Assembly: GCF_000210915.2 (NCBI RefSeq)
Contig: NC_016620.1
Coordinates: forward strand, 620,001-684,000
DNA from: Halobacteriovorax marinus SJ
GTDB lineage: Bacteria; Bdellovibrionota; Bacteriovoracia; Bacteriovoracales; Bacteriovoracaceae
Direction of reading: 5' to 3'
DNA length: 64,000 nucleotides
Under the pieces are notes generated by a model. It made no database searches. It was not told where the DNA came from and saw only the letters and a program-made list of their open reading frames with translations. Both the position numbers and the translations under genes were made by a program. Positions 34,528 through 42,315 of the stretch are shown in pieces (positions within the stretch are counted from its first letter, which is position 1; each line of letters begins with the position of its first letter).

Positions 34528-35678
34528 AGTCACTTGAAGTTGTAGATAAGAAGTCATTATCTAGAGTCGAAGAACTCTGTAACCTTGAGCGTCCTTACGA
34601 GTATTCGAATGAAAATGACAAACTCTTTGTTGAGGCCATGAAGGAAAATATTCTCTGGCATAGAGAGAGAAATGAGTTTTATAGAAAATTATTGAACTCT
34701 AGAAAGTTTGATACAAGTAAACTTGTAGATATCAAAGATCTTCGTGAAGTTCCTTTCATTATTGCAAACTTTTTTAAATATCATGAGACTAAGTCAGTGA
34801 CTGAGGAAGAGGTTTATCTTCACTTAACATCATCGGGAACGACGGGACAAAAATCTCAAATTTTCTTTGATGAGTGGACCATAGGTAGTGCTCAGGCAAT
34901 GGTTGATAAGATATTTAACTCCTATGGATGGATCAGCCAAGAGAAAGTAAATTACTTACTCTTTACCTATGAACCAGAAGAGGGAAGTAAGCTCGGTACT
35001 GCATACACAGATAACTTCTTATGTAAGTATGCACCAATAAATGAAGTTAAATATGGATTGAGGTTTCTTGGAAAAGACGAAGGTCATAAATTTGATGTCT
35101 TTGGATGTATAGAAGCTCTACAGAAATTTGAAAAAGAGGGACGTGCGGTAAGAGTTTTTGGATTTCCATCTTTCTTTTACTTCACTCTAACTAAAATGAA
35201 AGAGCTAGGTATCGCGCCATTAAAATTGAATAAAGACTCCTTGGTCTTCTTGGGCGGAGGCTGGAAAGGGCATCAAGACAAGGCCATTTCTAAAAAAGAA
35301 TTCTATTCTCTGTGTGAAGAGATGCTTGGTATACCTAATGAAAGATTGAGAGATGGGTTTGGATCAGTAGAGCACTGTATTCCCTATGTGGAGTGCTCTG
35401 AGCATCGATTTCATATTCCTGTTTGGTCACGAGTACTGATTAGAGATGTCGATACTCTTGAGCCTGTCGAAGAGGGAAAGCCTGGATATCTTAATTTGAT
35501 ATCACCTTATATTACGTCGGTTCCTGCAAATAGTGTATTGATGGGCGACTTGGCCATTGTAAAGAGCGAGTGCTCATGTAATTTAAATACACCTTGGTTT
35601 GAAATCTTGGGACGTGCAGGGATTTCAAAGAATAAGAGTTGTGCCGTGGCAGCTAGTGAGCTCTTGGAGAAAATATGA
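34524..35678 (+). CDS. LuxE-like acyl-protein synthetase
   Basis: A 384-residue adenylate-forming enzyme of the LuxE/PaaK family. The SSGTTGQKS phosphate loop is at residues 103-111. The C-terminus holds SCAVAASELLEKI with Cys373, in the position where bacterial LuxE carries the acyl-accepting cysteine. LuxE activates a fatty acid with ATP and passes it to LuxC for reduction. Here it lies in an operon with a LuxC-like protein but no luxAB. A real substrate is not known. It is coupled on both sides by 4-bp overlaps (ATGA). Confidence 0.85.
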   Translation: MKSLEVVDKKSLSRVEELCNLERPYEYSNENDKLFVEAMKENILWHRERNEFYRKLLNSRKFDTSKLVDIKDLREVPFIIANFFKYHETKSVTEEEVYLHLTSSGTTGQKSQIFFDEWTIGSAQAMVDKIFNSYGWISQEKVNYLLFTYEPEEGSKLGTAYTDNFLCKYAPINEVKYGLRFLGKDEGHKFDVFGCIEALQKFEKEGRAVRVFGFPSFFYFTLTKMKELGIAPLKLNKDSLVFLGGGWKGHQDKAISKKEFYSLCEEMLGIPNERLRDGFGSVEHCIPYVECSEHRFHIPVWSRVLIRDVDTLEPVEEGKPGYLNLISPYITSVPANSVLMGDLAIVKSECSCNLNTPWFEILGRAGISKNKSCAVAASELLEKI

Positions 35679-38074
35679 TGAGTATTTTATGCCAGGGAAA
35701 ATATTTAGAAGAGCTTACAAAGACAGAACTAATTAGATACGTGTTAGAGGGGATGTCTACTGATCTTCACCTCGATGAAATCATAGATTGCTTAGACCAT
35801 TTTTCAAAAAATGTTGAGAGTCTAGAGATGGACGCCTTTCTTCTTGCCGAAATAAAAGAATTTTGTAGCAAAGATAGTCTCAAACAAAAGATCGTCTCTG
35901 AGCTTGGTAATCACGAACCATTTAGTATAAAGAAAAATGAATTCCAAAATGCTGAGATGGAGGGCTACGCACCTCTAGGAAGTCTATTGCATATCACTTC
36001 GGCAAACTCTGAAGGCCTTTCATTTCTTGCCTTAGTTGAAGGACTAATATCACAAAATATGAATATCGTTAAACTCAGCAGAAGAGATGACGATTTATGT
36101 TTTAAGTTAGTAGAGCAATTACTTAAGCACGATAGAAGCGAAAAACTGCAAAAGAGAATTTTACTTTTAAAGAATCAAACTTTAGATCTCTCAGACTTGA
36201 TTGATGTGGTCGATGGAGTTTCGTGTTGGGGTGGTGATAGTGCTCTTGAGAGCATTAAAGCGAAAGTACCAAATAATAAGAGATTTATACCTTGGGGACA
36301 TAAAATATCTTTTGCCCTTATTGATAATAACTCAGCTAACGCAGAGACTAGTCGAAAATTAGTTGATGAGATTCTCTTAAATAATCAACAGGCATGTTCA
36401 GCTCCTCAAGTATGTTACTTACTAGACGCAAGCTATGAGCAATTGATGGATTTTGCGCAATTATTATCTGATTCATTCTCTACACATGAGGACTGCAATG
36501 AGCTTGATTTGGATATTCAACAAAGAGCTGAACTCACAAATTATAATGAATTATTAAGACTTGAATCTCTATTTTTAGAAAAAAATCTAATTACTTCTAA
36601 AAAGGGTGAGTGGAGAATTTATATAGAGAAGAATAGTGATTTTAAGGCCTCTCCTTTAAATAGAACTATTTGGATCAAGTCTATTACTTCGAATAATATA
36701 GTTGAAACTTTCCAAAAACATAGAGGCTACTTGCAGACAGTAGGTCTTTCAATTTCTGAAGATAACTTTGATGTCATCAATTACATCTTAAAGGCAGGTG
36801 TGACGAGAGTAAGAGAACTTGGAAGAATGCAGGAATCTTACGGAGGCGAGCCTCATGATGGAGAGTATGCTTTAAGAAGATTTGTTAAAAGAGTCAGTCT
36901 TGATCTAGATATTCTAAAAAGAAATTATCGTCTAGATGAAAAAAGTGAAGGGCGACAAATTATTAATAAGAGTTTACCCGTAATGACTAAGGAAGATTTT
37001 CAAAGCTTATCTCTTGATGATGAGAGAAATAAGCTCTTCTTTAGAAGTGGGGGAAGCTCAGGTAAAAGCGCGCTCTCTACATTCTCTTACCATTCATATC
37101 ATACACAGATGTTGGCGGCCTCTGAGGGGCTCTATGCTGCTGGTCTTGATCCTAAGAATGATCGATGTATGAATCTCTTCTTCGGTGGAGGTCTGTATGG
37201 AGGATTCTTAAGTTTCTTTACAATATTGGAAAAAATGAAGGCCTTGCAATTTCCTATGGCCGCATATGAGGACTTAGAGTTTGTCGCAGAATCTATTGTT
37301 GAGTATCAAGTTGATACACTACTGGGAATGCCATCATATATTGTGGAACTCTTCACTAAAAAAGGTAGCATTCTAAAGAAGGGTTGCATAAAGAAGATCT
37401 TCTTTGGTGGAGAGCACTTTCCTGAAAAAATGAAGACTCTTTTAATTAAAGATTATGGGGTTGAGATTATACGCTCCGCTAGCTATGGGTCAGTTGATGC
37501 TGGACCACTTGGCTTTCAATGCGAGTACTGTGAAGGTTCTATCCATCATTTAAATGAAAGCATACAGTCACTAGAGGTTTTATCTCTAGAGTCTGATAAA
37601 GAAGTGCCTGACGGTGAAGTGGGCAGATTAGTCTTCACGTCAAAGGCCCGAGAGACGCTATCGATTGATAGGTATGACTTAGGGGACCTTGGAAGAATTG
37701 TTAAAGATAAATGTCGTTGTATGAGAAAAGGGCTACGCTTTGAGCTTCTAGGGAGAGCTGGAGATATCTTTAGAAGTGGTGGAACTTTTTTTAATTTTCT
37801 TAAGTTCGAAAAAATCCTAAAAGATAGTTTTGAATATAGTGATCAATTTCAAATTATACTTACAAATGAATCCACTAAAGATACAATAAATTTATACTTG
37901 AATGGCATCACGATAGAAGAAGTGGACTTTGCATCTAAGTATAAAGATTTAAGTGAAGCTTTTTGTCACGAGTTAACAACCGATTTTAAAGTTATAAAGT
38001 CACTTAGTTCAGATTTTATCTCCTCAAAGAGTAGTGGAAAAATCCTAAGAGTAGTAGACCAGAGGAAGTATTGA
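35675..38074 (+). CDS. LuxC-like acyl reductase fused to PaaK-like adenylating domain
   Basis: A 799-residue two-domain protein. Residues 1 to about 415 match the LuxC acyl-CoA/acyl-protein reductase family: APLGSLLHITSAN (cofactor-binding region), the active-site cysteine C241 in NNQQACSAPQVC, and RELGRMQESYGGEPHDGEY near the end. Residues about 435-799 match PaaK/LuxE-like adenylating enzymes: FRSGGSSGKSA at 456-466, a RSASYGSVDAGPLGFQC segment and FELLGRAGDIF. The fusion suggests direct hand-over of an activated acyl group to the reductase. Cofactor (NADPH) and acyl specificity are not readable. Confidence 0.85.
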   Translation: MMSILCQGKYLEELTKTELIRYVLEGMSTDLHLDEIIDCLDHFSKNVESLEMDAFLLAEIKEFCSKDSLKQKIVSELGNHEPFSIKKNEFQNAEMEGYAPLGSLLHITSANSEGLSFLALVEGLISQNMNIVKLSRRDDDLCFKLVEQLLKHDRSEKLQKRILLLKNQTLDLSDLIDVVDGVSCWGGDSALESIKAKVPNNKRFIPWGHKISFALIDNNSANAETSRKLVDEILLNNQQACSAPQVCYLLDASYEQLMDFAQLLSDSFSTHEDCNELDLDIQQRAELTNYNELLRLESLFLEKNLITSKKGEWRIYIEKNSDFKASPLNRTIWIKSITSNNIVETFQKHRGYLQTVGLSISEDNFDVINYILKAGVTRVRELGRMQESYGGEPHDGEYALRRFVKRVSLDLDILKRNYRLDEKSEGRQIINKSLPVMTKEDFQSLSLDDERNKLFFRSGGSSGKSALSTFSYHSYHTQMLAASEGLYAAGLDPKNDRCMNLFFGGGLYGGFLSFFTILEKMKALQFPMAAYEDLEFVAESIVEYQVDTLLGMPSYIVELFTKKGSILKKGCIKKIFFGGEHFPEKMKTLLIKDYGVEIIRSASYGSVDAGPLGFQCEYCEGSIHHLNESIQSLEVLSLESDKEVPDGEVGRLVFTSKARETLSIDRYDLGDLGRIVKDKCRCMRKGLRFELLGRAGDIFRSGGTFFNFLKFEKILKDSFEYSDQFQIILTNESTKDTINLYLNGITIEEVDFASKYKDLSEAFCHELTTDFKVIKSLSSDFISSKSSGKILRVVDQRKY

Positions 38075-39315
38075 AACAAAACCTAAGAGAGCATATTGAT
38101 TTTGTAAGAGAGAATTCACCTTTTTATAAGGAACTCTATAGGGATGTCCCCCTCAAAGATTATAGTATTTCAGATCTTCCTATTTTAAATCAAGATGACT
38201 ATTGGTCTAAGAATGGATTTGAGAATAATTCCGTACTAACGTCAGACTTAAGTGATGGAGTTGTCTTTAAAAGCGGCGGAACAACAGGTGTTCCAAAGTC
38301 TAGCTTCTTCACGCAAGAAGAGTGGGAGACGTTTACAACGGATTTCTCATTTGGAATGGATCAGCTAAGACTTCAAAAAGGGGATCGTTGTGCAAACCTA
38401 TTCTACTCTGGTGATCTCTATGCATCTTTTTTATTTATTAATAAGAGTGTGGAAAAGTTAAAGAATAAGGTTGTGCAATTTCCAGTTACAGGTCAGACAA
38501 GTATTGAAGAGACAAAGAGAATCATAAACTCTTACAAGATAAATGTTCTCTTTGGTGTTCCAACATCTTTAGTGAGCCTGGCAGCCTCATTTGAATCAAG
38601 TGATAATTGTATTAATCAAATTTACTATGGAGGAGAGCCACTTTTTGATGATCAAAGAGAGAAACTTCAAAGAGCATTCCCAGAGGCTCATATCTCTTCT
38701 ATTGGTTATGCAAGTGTTGATGGTGGTCAGCTTGGATATGTCGATAAGAGTTGCACAGCAGGTGAGCATATTGTTTTTGATAAAACTTATATGGAGATTG
38801 TAGATCCAGATACAAATGAAGTTATTCTAGAAGAGAATAAAGTTGGGCGCCTTATTTATACAAACTTATCTAGAAGACTTATGCCCATCGTTCGCTATCC
38901 AGTTGGTGATATGGCCTCGTGGACAGAGGTAGGTAAGAGGTTCTCTCTTCTGGGGAGGGCCGACGAAGGAGCGAGAATTGGTGCGGTAACTGTGACTCGT
39001 GAGGATATAGTGAATACTGCGGCCTCAATCGGAGAGAAACAGGCAATTTCGGGGGTCCAATTAATAATCAAACGAGAGAGTGGCAAAGATTATTTGCACG
39101 TCTATTTAGGTGTTCAGAGTAAAGAAAACCTAAATATTTTAAACTACGTTCATTTATTTAAAGAGTCCTTTTTTATGCAAAGACCTATGTATAAGAAGGA
39201 GAAAGATATTGGAAATATTGCAGATTTAAAAGTTTCAATAGTATTAGTTGACGAATTATTGAAGAATCCTAGAACGGGTAAATTAAGGTTAGTTATAGAC
39301 GAAAGATTCATCTAA
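38071..39315 (+). CDS. PaaK-like adenylate-forming enzyme
   Basis: A 414-residue relative of phenylacetate-CoA ligase/LuxE, resembling the C-terminal domain of the protein upstream. Motifs are KSGGTTGVPKSSFFT (residues 67-81), SIGYASVDGGQLGYV and FSLLGRADEGARIG. It starts at TTG, in the stop codon of the fusion gene (4-bp overlap), with GAGGA just upstream. It could activate a second acid that condenses with the aldehyde or amine made by the operon. No terminal condensation enzyme other than the GNAT protein is seen. Confidence 0.85.
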   Translation: MKQNLREHIDFVRENSPFYKELYRDVPLKDYSISDLPILNQDDYWSKNGFENNSVLTSDLSDGVVFKSGGTTGVPKSSFFTQEEWETFTTDFSFGMDQLRLQKGDRCANLFYSGDLYASFLFINKSVEKLKNKVVQFPVTGQTSIEETKRIINSYKINVLFGVPTSLVSLAASFESSDNCINQIYYGGEPLFDDQREKLQRAFPEAHISSIGYASVDGGQLGYVDKSCTAGEHIVFDKTYMEIVDPDTNEVILEENKVGRLIYTNLSRRLMPIVRYPVGDMASWTEVGKRFSLLGRADEGARIGAVTVTREDIVNTAASIGEKQAISGVQLIIKRESGKDYLHVYLGVQSKENLNILNYVHLFKESFFMQRPMYKKEKDIGNIADLKVSIVLVDELLKNPRTGKLRLVIDERFI

Positions 39316-39377
39316 GCTACTAGATTTTATAGATTCCATGCTATTATTTACTTAGATAATTTTATGGAGACTAGAAC

Positions 39378-40739
39378 TTGAAAATCTTATTGGCCCAAAA
39401 CAATCACAAAATAAAGGATAGGCTAAATCTGTACTTAGATAACTTGCCTACAAACGTAGATGTCTACGAAGTTTCCTCTTATGGAGAGCTGGAAGAAAGG
39501 TTGAGCCAAGATCCTTCAATTGATATTACGATTTCATGTCATATGAGTGCTAAATTAGAGGGAATGAAGATCTCGGGTCTCTTATTGAATGGGCATCAGA
39601 GTGATTTAATTGTTAATACGACTGAGTCCTTAGAAGACTCACTAGAATATAAGGCCTTTTCCAAGCTAGATAGTAGAGGTCAAATCATTCAAAACGATAT
39701 CAATTGTGAATCTTTTCATAATTTAATCTTAGATATTTTAAAGAAGAGAAGAAATTTAAATTTTCAATATGCAGAGGAGGAGTATCGAAAGGTAAGACTT
39801 TCATACTTTCTAAGATTTAATAAAGTTCTCTGTGATGTCTTTATCAAAATCAATGATGATAAATATGTCAAAGTTCTAAGAAAGGATGATATTTATACTC
39901 GAGATGATCTTCAAAGATATAGAGAGAAGAATATAAAATTTCTCTATATTAATTCTGAAGATTATGATGACTTCGGCGCAAGTTTAGCAACAACTCCTTT
40001 TCTTATTGAAGATAGAAACTTAGATCCAAAGTACTTGGACGATGCGGTTGTTAATACATTAGATATAGTTCATGAAATGGTACTGGAGTCTGGTTTAACT
40101 GATGAAGTGGTAAACCTAGTAGACTACACTGCTTATCAAATAGAGAGTAGTCTCTCTAGTGATAGAATTTTAAATAGGCTTCTCTCTATTTTAAAAGATA
40201 GAAAGGACTACTTATTAGATCATAGTTATATGATCGCCTACTTTTCAAATTCAATTTGTTCTCATATGGAGTGGGACTCAGAAGAAATTAGAAAGAAGCT
40301 TAGTTATGCAGCAATATTACAAGATGTTTGTTTAAGTGATGCAAAAATGGCAATGGTAATGAACTTACAAAAGCCAGAAATGACTGAGTATACTCCAGAA
40401 CAAATTGCGCACTATCAATCTCACCCTGAACAAATTGCAAATATTGTAAAGGCCAATGATACGATACCTTTAAATGTTGATGAAATTCTTCTCTCTCAGC
40501 ACGAGAAACCTGAGGGGAATGGCTTTCCTAGAGGGCTTAGTCACCATAGAGTTTCTCAGCTTTCAGCAGTATTCATTGTAGCACACGCATTTGTGGATGA
40601 ACTCTACAGAGAAGAGTTTGATCTTACAAAGATCCCTGTCATTATCAAGAGAATGGAAAAGAGGTTTAGCGTAGGTAATTATAGAAAGCCATTAGAGGGG
40701 CTTATTAACGTATTTCAAAAGTCTATTGAAGTTGCGTAG
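39378..40739 (+). CDS. Degenerate receiver/HD-GYP protein
   Basis: A 453-residue protein starting at TTG (GGAGA eight bases upstream). Residues 1-120 resemble a receiver domain that lacks a clear phosphorylation pattern. Residues about 220-450 resemble the HD-GYP c-di-GMP phosphodiesterase fold: H282 in LDHSYMIAYFS, then QD at 315-316 (ILQDVCL) where active enzymes have HD, and SQHEKPEGNGFPRG where HHExxDGxGYP is expected. So the metal site is damaged and the protein is likely a non-catalytic sensor or partner. It follows the LuxCE-like operon by 62 bp and may be co-transcribed. Confidence 0.75.
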   Translation: MKILLAQNNHKIKDRLNLYLDNLPTNVDVYEVSSYGELEERLSQDPSIDITISCHMSAKLEGMKISGLLLNGHQSDLIVNTTESLEDSLEYKAFSKLDSRGQIIQNDINCESFHNLILDILKKRRNLNFQYAEEEYRKVRLSYFLRFNKVLCDVFIKINDDKYVKVLRKDDIYTRDDLQRYREKNIKFLYINSEDYDDFGASLATTPFLIEDRNLDPKYLDDAVVNTLDIVHEMVLESGLTDEVVNLVDYTAYQIESSLSSDRILNRLLSILKDRKDYLLDHSYMIAYFSNSICSHMEWDSEEIRKKLSYAAILQDVCLSDAKMAMVMNLQKPEMTEYTPEQIAHYQSHPEQIANIVKANDTIPLNVDEILLSQHEKPEGNGFPRGLSHHRVSQLSAVFIVAHAFVDELYREEFDLTKIPVIIKRMEKRFSVGNYRKPLEGLINVFQKSIEVA

Positions 40740-40741
40740 TC

Positions 40742-41581
40742 TTAGTAGATGGAGAGGTTCATCTCTTCATCTACACCTATCATTTGTCCGACATTCATTG
40801 GAATCCAAGTATTATCTCCATGAAGTGGTTCACTACTAAATATGAGATGGTTTATCTTTCCACTCTTAGTAGGAGCTTCACACTCCTGCGAGAAGTAAGG
40901 GCAAGTATCTCTTTCGGAACACTTTACTTTATAGGTTGAATAGTAAAGCTTCTTCCCACCTTGATGAGCAATCATTGTCTTTCCATTTGTTAAAATGAAA
41001 GTTAGGAAAGTTTCAGTATTTTTCCCATCATCATTGGGGCAATAATCCCCAATGATACTTGTAAGCTCGTCAATAGACTTCTTAATACACTCCTGAAGAA
41101 TATCAATGTCACAATGCCTATCTGAGAGTTCAACCCTCTGGCTAAGTTTAGTCAGGATGAAGTAGAAGAGTAGCTCAGAATCTGTTGTTCCAAGAATAAA
41201 TCTCTTAAGGTGGGGTGAGACTCTTGCGATAATCTCATCTTTATATTTATCAAAATCTCTAATATTTCCATTATGTGCAAATATCCAATTCCCATATTGA
41301 AAGGGGTGAGTGTTGAGAATATTTACAGTACCCAGTGTGGCATTTCTAATATGTGCAACGACGGTTTCAGAACTTACGATTCCTGAGACTTTCTTAAAAA
41401 TATTATCGTTTACTGCAGTTTTCTCTGAGCGGATAACATGGGGAGCACCAGCAGTATAATAACTAACACCCCACCCATCTGGGTGCTTGTTACTTTGAAC
41501 CTCTAATGCGTTTTCAGCACTAATTAAACTGTGGTGAACTTGACTCTGAATGACTGAGCGAAATCCAAATAATCTGCACAT
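40742..41581 (-). CDS. Class II glutamine amidotransferase (YafJ-like)
   Basis: A 279-residue Ntn-type amidotransferase. The nucleophile is Cys2 in MCRLFGFRS, exposed after removal of Met1. HPDGWGVSYY, AHIRNATLGTV and HPFQYGNWIFAHNGNIRDF are the conserved active-site segments. YafJ/DUG3-like proteins hydrolyse gamma-glutamyl bonds, and the precise substrate here is not defined. It converges with the HD-GYP-like gene two bases away. Confidence 0.88.
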   Translation of the reverse strand: MCRLFGFRSVIQSQVHHSLISAENALEVQSNKHPDGWGVSYYTAGAPHVIRSEKTAVNDNIFKKVSGIVSSETVVAHIRNATLGTVNILNTHPFQYGNWIFAHNGNIRDFDKYKDEIIARVSPHLKRFILGTTDSELLFYFILTKLSQRVELSDRHCDIDILQECIKKSIDELTSIIGDYCPNDDGKNTETFLTFILTNGKTMIAHQGGKKLYYSTYKVKCSERDTCPYFSQECEAPTKSGKINHLIFSSEPLHGDNTWIPMNVGQMIGVDEEMNLSIY

Positions 41582-41653
41582 TCTCTAACCTATATTAATT
41601 TTATTTTTCAATATTATAACATAGGTCAGAGTGGGGATTAATAAGGTTGTAAA

Positions 41654-42307
41654 TTATATGTTTACTTTGAAATTCTCATCCCAAGTTGAGAATGGTTCTG
41701 ACTTAAGAAAGTTTATTGTGGAACGGCATTGTAAGCGAATATTTCTAATTTGCGTTTCTTTATTCAGATACTTAAGGTGCTCACAGTGCTGCTTTATTAT
41801 GCTAGAGCTAAGGATAATGGCCATATGTGACACATGAGAAATGATCGTAATGACGGCCCAAAACCTACCATCTAATGGTATTTCTTCTCCAACTTCTTCT
41901 GTGACTAGCTTTAAGAAGAGCCATCCGGCCGGAGGACCGAGCTTTGTTACACAAACTCCTGAACCATCTTTTGAGAAGTCCAGGTTTTCGTTGAGAATCA
42001 GTCTAAAGGTATTGAGAAGCTTAGGGCTATTTGTTGTGTAAAACTCAAACATGGCAACTGCAAAGTCCTCTAAGCTCATTCCCTCTTGATATAGTTTAGA
42101 GAGCTGATCTTCTACTTCCTCACAGTTGTTATTAAAGACCTCTAAATAGAGGTTTTGCTTGTTGCTAAAGTGGTAGTTCACAGATGCTAGGTTCACATCT
42201 GCTTCTTTAGCAATGTCTCTTACAGAAGTGCCGTCGTAGCCCTTACAACCAAAAAGCTTTAGGGCCACATTGATAATTTTACATTTAGTATCATTAACTT
42301 TTGTCAT
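41654..42307 (-). CDS. TetR-family repressor of the efflux operon
   Basis: A 217-residue regulator with the TetR helix-turn-helix in residues 10-50 (IINVALKLFGCKGYDGTSVRDIAKEADVNLASVNYHF, shown here only for its TSVRDIAKEAD core). The C-terminal ligand domain is variable. It starts 8 bp after the RND gene and so is the last gene of the operon it probably regulates. The palindrome before the first gene is the proposed binding site. Confidence 0.85.
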   Translation of the reverse strand: MTKVNDTKCKIINVALKLFGCKGYDGTSVRDIAKEADVNLASVNYHFSNKQNLYLEVFNNNCEEVEDQLSKLYQEGMSLEDFAVAMFEFYTTNSPKLLNTFRLILNENLDFSKDGSGVCVTKLGPPAGWLFLKLVTEEVGEEIPLDGRFWAVITIISHVSHMAIILSSSIIKQHCEHLKYLNKETQIRNIRLQCRSTINFLKSEPFSTWDENFKVNI

Positions 42308-42315
42308 AATTATAC

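Noticed and set aside
33364-39315. A bioluminescence operon
   Set aside because: LuxC and LuxE relatives are present, but no luxA, luxB or luxD-like gene is seen within or next to the operon, so light production is not supported.
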